A DNA stretch of 64,000 bases from Leucogyrophana mollusca (lineage: Eukaryota > Basidiomycota > Agaricomycetes > Boletales). Below the pieces are notes generated by a model, which had not been told where the DNA came from, did no database searches, and was given only the letters and a program-made list of their open reading frames with translations. Of the stretch, positions 21,985 to 32,492 are shown piece after piece (positions within the stretch are counted from its first letter, which is position 1; every line of letters begins with the position of its first letter). Location: the NCBI GenBank assembly GCA_021014945.1, contig MU266468.1:1-64000 (forward strand), written 5' to 3'. The position numbers and the translations under genes were made by a program.

Positions 21985-24350
21985 ATGTCAGATATGATGC
22001 CTGGCCCTGGTGCAAAGACAAAGAAGACAAAGTCGAAAACCACCAACTCAGTCTCCAAAGCAAACGTGGCCGACCGCCAGCCTCTAATCGACGACATAGA
22101 AGGAGCTGCGGGATGGAGCGGAACTGTGAAGCTACTCTGTGATTTCTTCGCGTTACCTGGTAGGTGGGATTTCGCCGTATTATGAGTGACGCGAACTCAA
22201 CCGTCCTTGTTTACCGTGCACTTACCCAAGATCTCTCGAAGCGTAGCGGTTTAAAGAAAGTTTTTTCTAACTTCGAAAGCATCTATAGGCGTATCGACGA
22301 TGTCTACGTTGACAACCAGGGAAATTGGAAGCTCATGGGAGGTATCATCTGCATCTACACCAAGATGTGTGCCGACTCAATTCTCCGGAACAGATTGATC
22401 CAGAAAGGTAAGTTCGAGAATACAGAGAAGGTTTTATCTTACCAAACCGAAAATCACTTCTTAGGTCTTTTAACAAAGATTATCCCCCTAGTAGACATAG
22501 CCGAGTGCAGATTACTTGCGCTACGCTTACTTACTACCGTGACACATCATGGGGGCGTTGAAGTGCGACAGGAAATCTCCCACCAAGCACCTACATTGCT
22601 CAGGGTTCTTCAGGAATATCCTGACGATCTCGCCGCAGCCGAACTCGTTATATCGACATTGGCGCACGCTGTCGGTGCAGCCATAAACCTCGAGGAACCC
22701 CCAGCCGCCAACGACATCAAGGTCTTGAACATTCCGGTGATGATACGAGTCGTTACAGAAACCATGCGTAAACCCGGGTGTAGCATCCAGTTACTTCATC
22801 ACGGTATGGAATTGCTCACACACCCGGTGCTTCACTGCTGGAAACAGTGCAAAGCTTATCCGCCCATGATCGAATTCCTCGTCGCATGTCTTCGCACTGC
22901 CGACCTTTCTGTCCGATGCGCAGCGCTCGGAGCGCTTCTCCGTCTGGAGGGACTCTCGTCCGAGTCCGACCAACGCTTCAACGACCCGCACAAGCTCGTA
23001 GCGGCAGCGCAGCGCGGCTTCCCACCCCACTTGAACGACATTCTCGTCGCATATGGTCCAACGCGCTGCGAACTGACCCTCACACTGCGCTCGACGGTCG
23101 ATAATCAGAAATTCTTCATGAAATGCGGCCAAGATCATGACCTGTACGCATTGGGCGTGAGCCTCGCAGAAATCGTCCTTAGAACCGAGTTTTCAATTTC
23201 GGATGGGTATTATCAGTATCAGGATGAGCGTACAGGAAAGATGGAGATCGCGGATCTTGGCTTGCCATTCACCAGATGGACCGATGCATTACCTCATTGT
23301 GCGGACGCCATCCGCGCCAAAGGGCGTCTTGGTGGAGAGGATATGGCCGATATGCTACAGATGAAGTTCTACATCATCCGATCGCGGGTCGGAGATGCAG
23401 TTGACATGGCGAAGAAGTCTATTCAGCGAAATCCAAAGTTCCCATACTTCTACTACGTCATGACGCTGGGAAAGGACCTGGAGGAAGGTCTCCGTTCGGC
23501 GAAGAAAGGCTTGAAGTGCAAAGTTATCACGCCGTTCGTTCGCTTTGGACTGATGCACCGTGCCGTCGAGATTGCGGGTAACCTGGGGGTATCTCGTCTG
23601 CAGGAATCCAGGGCGGGGGATAAGAAGTGGGAAGAAGGCATCGCGTTCCTGACAAGCGCCTTAGACGACGCGAGGACTTACGCAGCAGAAGCTCCACCAG
23701 ATGCTAGGCACATGAAGAACGTGCCGTACTGGCACACCTGCCCTACGATAACCATGAAGGGGCCTGAGATGTCCGTAGGCCTTGGGGAGCTACAGGTCAG
23801 CAGATCACCTTATAGTAGATAATCGCACTGACGACGAAGAGCAGGACGCACTTCGCAAGCTCAGAGCCGCGGATGAAATCAGCACACATCTGGGAACTCC
23901 TCCACCCAAGACGCAGCTTCGCATGACTCAGAAAAATATCGTGGAGCGTTATGACACGCCGGGCGTGATAGAGTGGCGATCAGTAGTTGCCCGCTTTGAT
24001 AACCTTAGTCCCACAGACCTACAAGATCAGTCGATCTCCCCTGAGAAGGCCGAAGATGATCTTGCAGCCTGGCTCGATGAGATGCATATAGAGAGCGAGG
24101 AGCAATGTTACCCACAGCGCTGTTCTCATCCCAGAATCAGCCCCAACACCGTCGAGCTGTACAGATGTTCTTGGTGCGGAAACCCCAGTGCGGTGCTGAG
24201 GAAGTGCAGTGGTTGCGCAAAAACGCGGTGAGAACAACCGCTCGTTTCCAGGATTTTGTGCTCAGCGAACTGCCCTTTGTTTCTAGATACTGCGACACTA
24301 CGTGTCAAAAGTTGCACTGGACCGACCACAAGTCAGTTTGCAAGTCCTGA
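21985..24350 (+). CDS. MYND zinc-finger protein with helical (ARM/TPR-like) repeats, intact copy
   Basis: The N terminus is Lys/Ser/Thr-rich (KTKKTKSKTTNS). A long run of helical repeats follows (22230-23720), with LLALRLLTTVTHHGG, AAELVISTLAHAV and LLHHGMELLTHPVL, and TPR-like helices nearer the C terminus (FPYFYYVMTLGKDLEEGLRS). The last part is a MYND finger: CSWCGNPSAVLRKCSGC, an intron, then YCDTTCQKLHWTDHKSVC, with the full C/C/C/C/C/C/H/C ligand set. Introns include about 22160-22230, 22407-22464, a needed one near 23726-23795 and 24229-24287. MYND fingers bind protein partners, often in transcriptional repression; no enzyme domain is visible. The stop is at 24348-24350. A damaged copy lies inverted 3 kb downstream. 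Confidence 0.8.
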
Positions 24351-24698
24351 GAATTCTGCTGCTACTGGTACGAGTCACGTATGTAACATGCTGCACGCAT
24401 TATCTCCAATTCCAAATCTTGGGGTCAGATAGGAATTTGACACGCGCTTTTCATTATCTTACCCGTCGCATCCTGTTACTGATAACCTTGCCTGCCTCTT
24501 CGTTGATACGAGAACCTTGTATGAGAAGACCAAAAACAGTGTCACGGTGACCACCTGGTCTTTTACAATTACAACTGCGTTCTTCTTCAGCAGACGTGAC
24601 CTCGGACGGCACCACGAAGCCGGGGAAGGCCGTGGAGCCCTCGAAGCCTTTTCCCGCTTCTCCCAGACCATGCACCCCCTATCTATGACTCTAATCAT

Positions 24699-25865
24699 AT
24701 TGTCGATGGATCGGAGAGCAAAGGATGGCTCGAGTGGCCCAGTCCCCTCGGAAAATCAGATTATTTAAATCAATGCCAAGGTCACCTCGGCGTTGAAGTT
24801 CAACACATTCCATCTCAATTTCAGGCTGGACCCCCTGGCTCTTCCCAGTGGGGTTGGGCGAAGGGCTCCCGTCTCCTACATAAATCCCGTAAGGCTCGAT
24901 TTTTCGGTGACCTACTTCCACCCCGTCTCTCAATGGGTGAGTGGTTATCCCCGTACTGCGAACAGAACTGATTTGATACAGATCGGTGCCCCCTCTTCGA
25001 CAATGGTTTAGCTGATCACAACCCGCCGCTTCTAGTGCAACCACCCCAAATTCCTCGCCCACCGCATCTCTTCCGACTCTACAGACAGCCGTACGTCCGC
25101 TTGAGGCAGGAGATGAAAATGGACGTGAGCGAGTTTGAGCAGTTCAAAGTGTGTCCTGCATACGAATTGCACTGGGAGTATCTCATTCAGTTCCGTAGAG
25201 AACCATCAGACATTCCGCTGCTTCCTGTTTAGAGCTTGACACTCCATTCGCCAACCAGCATCCATTAAGACGGGCAGCTTTTCACAGCCAGGTACGCTCG
25301 TGTCCGTAATCGAAGATACCTTGTGTTTACCCTCACCAGGTGAAGAAAGGTGCAGGAGACCTGTTCGACAAGTTTACCGACGGCTGGCCTGTGGAGGCGT
25401 ATACCACCCGCTATTTGGATAAAAGGGTAGCCGATATGAGTCGCTCACAGATCCACCCCTTGAAACTTCCTCGCGCATGCAACCCTCAAATCCGCGATCA
25501 GGTAAGCTATATGCCATCGGGATACATATTTTCCGCAACATCTTTTCCTTAAGGCCTGTCTTACACAGAACTTGCATCCCCCGGCCGGTATCGATGAGCC
25601 TGCAGCTATTCACCCCCCAGCAGCTCTTCAGGCACCTGCTGTGAAGCACAAATTTCTTCAGGCGTTCCTCGCGTCTATTTCCCCGGGCCTCGAGCATCTC
25701 GCCGATGCCCTTTCGGAGATAGGGTTCAACGAAGAAAAGTTCCTCGACGCATTCGCAGCCCGTCCGGCGGCCATGCGTACTGAGTTTCTAGAGCGAAAGA
25801 TGGCTGGAAAGGCGACCGATGTTGAGATCTTCATGTTCAACGAAGCCCTCAGAACTAGGCGCTAA
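24699..25865 (+). CDS. unknown gene inside the inverted duplication
   Basis: A spliced gene of unknown function. An open frame from about 24699 (IVDGSESKGWLEWPSPLGK) runs to 24936. An intron there joins it to RCPLFDNGLADHNPP and LFRLYRQPYVRLRQEMKMDV. A second intron (gtgtgt donor near 25150, acceptor ending 'tttagag' near 25233) restores frame to LDTPFANQHPLRRAAFHSQ. A third leads to GDLFDKFTDGWPVEAYTTRYL, and a last exon to LQAFLASISPGLEHLADALS and the stop at 25863-25865. The frame stays open upstream of 24699 and a start was not fixed. No Pfam-type motif is recognised; the C-terminal 90 residues look helical. Many basidiomycete genomes have lineage-specific genes of this kind. Confidence 0.5.
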
Positions 25866-26152
25866 TCAAGGATACCATCTGCAAGCTTTTCCGTGCGGAC
25901 TGAATATGTAGCTCCAAAAGGAAAACTCGACCTACGTCACGACAATAAGTACTACAACTTCATATGCACTGTGCTCTACTGTGCTGTGTAGTTTGTGAGT
26001 TTGAGGAGTTTGAATCATTCGACTGCAACCTTGGAGCTCGTATTTTAGAACAGAAACGTGATAGAAGCTTCAGTCATCACACTCATGTGGCGCTGCTGTC
26101 CACAAGCGTCGAAGCGTCGAAGCTCAAACTCGTTCAACTTGAGCTCCGCAAT

Positions 26153-27066
26153 ATGCCTCCTACTTTGCACAACCAAGGCTCGGATTCCGACGACGATCAG
26201 GACTATATTCCGCCAGCAGACGAGGGTAAGTAATACCCCCAGTGACGCATTCCCAGTTTAACTTTCCAGGTTGGCAGAATCGGACAGTTCAGAAGACCAC
26301 GATACCGCCGAAGGTGCGAATGCTAGCTTACAGCCAATAACGGAAGATGAGCTCACTGAGAAGAAAAAGTATGTTTGCTCTCATAGTCATAAAGTTTCAA
26401 TCAGCTCAAACAGTCTTGGAGGGCCCGCGATGCCCTTTGGGCGAGCTTCCAAGCCTCTGTTGTGGCACCTCCTCCAAAAGCCCAAGAACATCCACCAAAG
26501 AAAATGGTTAAGATCGAGAAACGATATCTTTTTGCCGGAAAAAACATTGTGTAAGTCGCTTCCCCCACCGTTTATCTACGGATTATCCTTATCCAAACTC
26601 AAGAGAAGTGGTAGATGTCGAGGAGGGCTCTGAAGACGCAAAGAAGTGGCCAATTTGGGTTCCCAAAGAGCAAATTGACGTTGCAGAACCCATAGCGGGA
26701 CCTTCGAGTACAGTCGAGTCTCGGAGTAACCCCACGGACACACCCTCAGCGGATGCACAACCTGATCCTTCGAAAGCCACACAGCCAGGCAAACGTCCCG
26801 GTCCACGTAGGCCCCGCACATCACTTCCAGCCATACCAACTCCGGCATCACAGAAGGCGAAGAAACTTACGACGCTTGACAAATCTGCCATGGACTGGCG
26901 CTCCCACGTCACTTCACAACCAGCCGACATAAAAGACGAGCTTGACGCCAATCGACGCGGTGGTGGATATCTAGAGAAGGTAGAGTTTTTGAAGAGAGTC
27001 GAGGACAGGAAAGAGGATGCACTGGACGCAAGTAAGTCGAGTAAGCGGAGAAGAACGCAGCTATAA
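26153..27066 (+). CDS. SWC5: SWR1-complex protein 5 (BCNT/CFDP1 family)
   Basis: Subunit of the SWR1 remodeller that exchanges H2A for H2A.Z in nucleosomes. The N terminus is acidic (MPPTLHNQGSDSDDDQDY, SDSSEDHDTAEG). An intron at about 26226-26276 joins these two segments. A second intron (about 26370-26432) leads to SWRARDALWASFQASV, and a third is near 26550-26607. The C-terminal BCNT-C domain is diagnostic: LTTLDKSAMDWRSHV, then DELDANRRGGGYLEKVEFLKRVEDR. The basic tail KRRRTQL ends at the stop at 27064-27066. It sits in the spacer of the inverted MYND duplication, so its own promoter region lies next to the unknown gene. Confidence 0.85.
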
Positions 27067-27269
27067 TGGACCAGGTGGCTGTCGTGACATTGTCCTTTAA
27101 TCTTCACATACAGGGTTCTTGTGTCATTGAAAAGGCATAGGAGTACAAGATGCAACGAACATGATAGTAAAAAGCGCGTAGTAAGTTCCTATCTGATCCC
27201 AGACCCGGATTTGGAGATAACGCATATGCCGGGCTATATACGTGACTAGTTCTGGTGGTAACAGAATTC

Positions 27270-29109
27270 TCAAGACTTGCAAAGAGTCTTGTGGTTGTAC
27301 CAGTGCAGTTTGTTTTGGCACGTACTATCACAGTACCTAGCAAAAGGACGCTTGGCTAAGCACCGAACTCCCGAAGCAATCAGTCATCCCCACCTCATTT
27401 TCTCACAACCACTACACTTCCTCAAAACCGCACTGGGGTTTCCACACCAAGAACATCTGTACAGCGCGACGGTGTTGACGCTGAATCTGGGATGGGAGGA
27501 GCGTCCCGGATACGACTGCTCGCCGCTCTCCACATCCATCTCATCAAGCCACGCAGCCAGATCATATTTAGCCTTCACCGGGGAGATTGTCTGCTTTTGC
27601 AGGTCTGTAGGGCTGAGGCCGTCAAAGCGGGCAACAACCGATCGCCGGTCCCTTACGCCTGGTGCGTCGTAGCGCTGTGCGATATTTTGCTGCGTCATGC
27701 GGATCTGCGTCCTGGGCGGCGGAGTTCCCAGATGCGTGCTGATTTCATCCGCGGCTCTGAGCTTGCGAAGTGCGCCCTGCTCTTCATTGTCGGTGCGATC
27801 ATCTACTATAAGGTTATCCGCTGACCTGTAGCTCCCCAAGACCTATGGATATCTCGGGCCCCTTCACGGTTATCGTAAGGCAGATGTACCAGTACAACAC
27901 ATCCTTCACGTGCCTAGCATCTGGCGGAGCCTCTGTTGGATAGGTCTTCGCGTCATCCAGGGCGCTTGTCAGGAACGCGATGCCCTCTTCCCACTTCTTG
28001 TCCCCCACCCTGGACTCTTGTAGACGAGTCACACCTAGGTTACCCGCAATCTCGACGGTACGATGCATAAGCGCAACGCGAATAAAGGGTGAGATTACTC
28101 CGCACTTCAAGCCTTTCTTCGCCGAACGGAGGCCGTCCTCCAAGTTCTTCCCCAGTGTTGTCACGTAGTAGAAGTAGGGAAACTTTGGACCCCTTTGAAT
28201 CGACTCTTTGGCCATGGCAACAGCATCCCCGACCCTCGATCGGATGATATGGGACTCCACCTCCAACGTCTCAGCCATATTCTCCCCTCCAGGGCGACCC
28301 TTCGCACGGATAGCTTTGGCGCAATGGGGCAACGCATCGGTCCACATATTAAATGGCAAACCAACATCCATCACCTCCATCTGTCTGGTGCGCTCGTTCA
28401 AATATTGAAACGAGCCCTCGACGATGGAAAACTCAGTCCTGGATATAATCTCCGCGGGGCTCATGCCCAGCGCATGAAGGTCGTGATCTTGAGCGCATTG
28501 CAAGAAGGCCCTCCGGTTGCCAGCTATCGCTAGCAGTGTAAGTGTTATGTCACATCGCATCGGACCATAAGCTCCTAGCTTGGCCGGGTCTCCGGAGCGC
28601 TGGTCAGACTCGGAGGAGAGTCCTTCCAGGCGAACAAGAGCACTAAGCACGGCGCTCCGAACGGAAAGGTCAGCGGAGCGGAGACATGCAATAAAGAAAT
28701 CGACCATAGGAGCATAAGCTTTGCATTCTCTCCAGCAACGAAGTGTCGGGTACAAGAGAAGTTGCATCCCGTCGTGCATCAGCTGAACGTTTCACCCGGG
28801 CCTACGCATAAACTCCGTGACCAACTGCACCAGGGTTGGGATATTCAAGACACTGATCACCATGTCTGATGGGGCTTCGTCAAAGTATATAACAGGGCGG
28901 GTGGCGTGTGCCAACGTCGAGATAACAAGCTCCGCCGCAGTGAGGTCATTGGGCGATTCTTGAAGGACTCGGAGCAGAGCAGGGGTTTGGCGAGCGATAC
29001 CCAGATGCACCTCATCACCTCCGTGGTAAGCCACCGTTGCGAGCAAGCGTAATGCGAGCGACCCGCACTCAGGCACGTCTATCAGGGGCATAATCTTCGA
29101 TAATAAGGA
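27270..29109 (-). pseudogene. decayed inverted copy of the MYND-finger gene
   Basis: Homologous to the gene at 22.0-24.35 kb. It begins abruptly at SLLSKIMPLIDVPE (29109), matching the third exon of the intact copy. No trace of the first two exons was found upstream. At 28792-28794 the Cys codon of the intact copy (KPGCSIQLL) is a TGA, giving RPG-stop-NVQL. Downstream, a 16-residue in-frame loss (KLVAAAQRG-type segment reduced to KLGAYGP) is near 28578. The helical region and MYND finger remain open (CSWCGNPSAVLRKCSGC, then YCDSTCQNKLHWYNHKTLC with one extra residue after the intron near 27320-27380), ending at 27270. A shorter protein starting at MHDGMQLL (28779) is conceivable, but loss of the first third makes a pseudogene the simplest reading. 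Confidence 0.8.
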
Positions 29110-30356
29110 GACTCATTAGGCAGTACACTGTCGCAGAGTATGAGTCTCGCACAATTTGCGCACAATTATCTTCTATTACCTACATTCGATACTATACTCG
29201 GAGTGCGCTGGATGTCATCTCCCCAGTATCCAGTTTTACTGCCTGGTCACAGTACACCCGAGTGTAACAAAACAAAACAAAGAAAAGAGGAATTCGGGTG
29301 TCACGTGGCTTACATACCGCCTGTATCTGGGATTCCGAGTCGCAAGTACTGTTTGAACTCGAAAGGATGTCAAAATCGTACACCTGAAACTAATCTATCT
29401 AGTTGGATAAATCAGCGGTGTCCTGCGGCCTGTCTCATGGCCAACGGTATGCCTGCAATTGAGACGAGTAGACGTCTACAGTGAGATGTGACGCCGACTT
29501 AATTGTAGTGACAACGTCCCCATAGTTCCGAGCGAAGCCACCTCTGTTCGACTATGTGAAACCGTCCATGTTGCAGCATTACCATAGTTCCCGCCTGCCG
29601 GCGTCCTTGTCTGAGACCACCGGGTCAAATCGATATCTACCTGTTTAGTAATATGTACCTTAGGCCACTGTGGTATTGATGTGCCGGTCTGTAGTCGCCC
29701 TCGATCATCTTCCTCGGTGATCTGAGAATGGTATCAAGAATGTGGGATATCGGAACCTCGCCTTTGATTCATGGAAAGCGCATCTTTTCAGCATGTCCGT
29801 CCTGGGATGATCATCACCCTCCTGCGGACCTTACTGAAACGTTTGGAGTATGCTGCATGATCGGGCCATCGCCATTGGCGAATATTTATGTCGCTCAGCA
29901 AGGGTACAGGCAGTGTAAGGTCTTCGGGAAGCAAGCCAACGCGTTCAATCGAGGTCCCGAGCCCTTCTGCAGAACAATGGTGGTGAGAGTATTATTCGTG
30001 TTCCGTGGGCGTCTATAACTCACGATCTCGTTATACTGACGCCGAAACAATAGCTATTATAGTTCCGCGAACAATGATGAAGGCTCCGCACCCGCGTGTG
30101 GACCATCGTTGTTCGCTTGCTCAGCCTTGCACCCCAAATCGTACAAAAGGGCCCTTGCCTTTTACCCTTTCTTCACTTTTCACCTCACGACTTCCGCTCA
30201 TTCTCAACGTTCCCTTTCTGTATTCACAACCAGACCAAGGCTCGGTCCTGTTTCCCTCAAGTGCTTAACCTTAGCACCTACCACCTCTCGCTTTCCCCAC
30301 TCTTGCTGCTTGCTATCCACGCCCGTTGATTTTGAACGTCTATCGCTGAACCTACA
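29110..30356. other. intergenic, chitinase upstream region
   Basis: About 1.2 kb between the truncated MYND copy and the chitinase. Open frames at 29140-29484 and 29728-30018 have no recognised domain and no paired exons. The last 250 bases before the chitinase start are rich in C/T on the plus strand (ctttttcacctcac, ctttctgtattc, cctctcgctttccccac), typical of core promoters of highly expressed basidiomycete genes. No missing exon of the MYND copy was found here. Confidence 0.5.
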
Positions 30357-32037
30357 ATGTTTGCTTTGCCTTTATCGCTTTTGATGGCTCTGCCATTGGC
30401 TCTGGCAGCCCCCACTTGTTCTCTGAAGAATGGTTCCGGCGGTTCAACCGTTGCGACCACTGGTTCTAGTAGCACCAACACCACCGGTTCCGGCACCACT
30501 ACTGGCGGTGGGAACGGCACTACTAGCGGCGGGTCTGACACCGTCGCTTTGGCTTGGTTCGCAGATTGGCACCCCGATTACACCGTCGCCAACATCTCCT
30601 GGAGTAAATACACTGCCATGACCTACTTTGCAGTGTGAGTACTGGAGTATACACTTGTATCGAAAAGCTACTGATCGATATGATCCCCCATTCTGTGTAG
30701 TGCTACCACCAATGATCCATCTACCCTTGATTTCGGTGGGGAGGAGAGCGGGCTTGACACATTTATTGCTGCAGCTCACAGTAATGTAGGTTGTTCCTTT
30801 GTTCTACGCAGCACCGTCTCACAATGCACACAGAACGTCAAAGCTCTCCTCACCATTGGCGGGTGGACCGGTTCACAGTATTTCTCCACATCCGTCGGAT
30901 CTTCAGCCAACAGGACTACCTTCGCCAATACTATCCGTGATCTCGCCTTCTCTAAGGGCCTTGATGGCATTGACTTTGAGTAGGTGGTTTCCTGTGGGAT
31001 CGAGGCGCTGTTGCTGATTTTGTTTCCAGCTGGGAATACCCCGGCAAGCAAGGTGTCGGGTGTAACACCATCTCCCCCGACGACAGTGCCAACTTCCTCA
31101 GCTTCCTCCAGGAGCTTCGCTCTAGTGCCTCGAACATTACCCTCTCCGCCGCTGTCTCCCTCACGCCCTTTGCTGACACTAACGGCCAGCCTATGACCAA
31201 TGTCTCAGGGTTCGCTGACGTCCTTGACTACATCGGTATGACCTCTTTGCATATCTTCACTCACCACGCCGCTTACATCGGTGCTCAGAAATCATGAACT
31301 ACGATGTCTGGGGCTCCTACAGCGCATCCGTTGGACCCAACGCGCCTCTGAACGACACCTGCGCGCCAGCATCTGATCAAGCAGGCTCAGCCGTCTCTGC
31401 CGTCGACGCATGGACCAAGGCCGGTTTCCCCGCCAACCAGATCGTCCTCGGTGTTGCTTCTTACGGACACAGCTACTTTGTCAGCAACGCCAATGCAACC
31501 GGCTCTTCATCTACTGATGCAACTTCCGGAGCACTGGTTGCATTCCCCGGATTCAGCGCTGCTCAGCAGCCCATGGGTGATTCCTGGGACTCCACCGGCG
31601 GCCTTGACCAGTGTGGTGTCTACCAGGGCCCCAGCGGCGATTTCAACTTCTGGGGCATGATTGATGCCGGATTCTTGAACACTGACGGATCAGTGGCTTC
31701 TGGCATGGAGAGCCGCTACGACGAGTGCAGTCAGACGGTGAGGCTGTTTCCACTCCGCCTTTGGATGGTTGCTGATAGATTTGGTGCACAGCCCTATGTC
31801 TACAACCCGACTTCACAGATCATGATCTCTTATGACAATGCAACCTCATTCGGTGAGTCTTATATTTCCGTTTGCCCTGGCAAGATTTGGGACTGATAAT
31901 ACGCTGTTACCCCCTTAGCTGCGAAAGGCTCGTACATTACCCAGGCTGGCCTGCGCGGATTCGCAATGTACGAAGCCGGTGGAGACTACAATAACATCCT
32001 CATCGACTCCATCAACCAAGCTGTAGGCCGCAACTAA
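30357..32037 (+). CDS. secreted GH18 chitinase
   Basis: A signal peptide (MFALPLSLLMALPLALAAP) is followed by a Gly/Thr/Ser/Asn linker (30420-30540) and a GH18 (beta/alpha)8 domain. The domain opens with VALAWFADWHPDY and continues through ALLTIGGWTG. The catalytic DxxDxDxE appears as LDGIDFD-WEYPGK, split by an intron after the third Asp (about 30980-31029). EIMNYDVWG follows with the Asp-containing MxYD motif; GVASYGHSYFV, YDECSQTPYVYN and GLRGFAMYEAGGD complete the barrel. Introns are near 30637-30699, 30787-30832, 30980-31029, 31235-31290, 31738-31790 and 31852-31918. The stop ends at 32037. All catalytic acids are present. It probably works in cell-wall remodelling or autolysis; no chitin-binding module is visible, and the low-complexity linker is unusually placed at the N terminus. 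Confidence 0.92.
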
Positions 32038-32492
32038 ACCCCCTCCCTTCACGCCTTCTTCCCCGATGATCGATTCATCCTCCCACTTGCGAGTCGGTCG
32101 ATCCACTCACGCACACATCCTATCATATGACCATCCGCAGGAGCTCGGATAGTCAATGTATATCTTCCATATATCGCATATCTTCGGATGGAGCTTTTGC
32201 AAAGCGGCCCGCCATACTCACTGTAGCTTCGGATTCATGCATTACATGCGCTTGGGCGTTTTGTTGTCATTAGTACCTTTCTACGGATATCAACAGGTTT
32301 TATAATAGTGTATTGATTGGTGTGCTTCAAGGCTCGACTCTAAGATAATTTTTACTGGAGGAAAGTCGTGGAGGGGGCTGAAACCAATGCGCCATCCACG
32401 AGCCCAAAGCCAAATATAGACACTCTGAGACTCCCACCGGTGACGTCGCTTTTCCTTCTTTCCACTCATGAGCCAGCCCAGCTTGTATCCAC

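Larger units (their letters stand above)
22480..29109. repeat. large inverted duplication around a 2.6 kb spacer
   Basis: Sequence from about 22480 to 24530 on the plus strand is matched by 29109 down to about 27100 on the minus strand. The match covers most coding exons of the MYND gene, keeps intron positions, and continues past both stop codons into the 3' flank. There, parallel phrases such as 'gaattctg', 'gtcacgta' and 'cagataggaa' occur in both arms. It stops at the 3' splice site that opens the third exon. This is a DNA-level inverted segmental duplication, not a retrocopy. The spacer (24.5-27.1 kb) holds an unknown gene and SWC5. Arms are clearly diverged. Confidence 0.8.

Noticed and set aside
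21985..24350. Assignment as an UNC-45/UCS myosin chaperone
   Set aside because: The helical repeats first suggested it, but the C terminus is a complete MYND finger and UCS motifs are not visible.
28785..28806. Splicing around the TGA in the MYND copy
   Set aside because: The only local GT...AG pair would remove 13 bases, too short for an intron, and the intact copy reads straight through this site.
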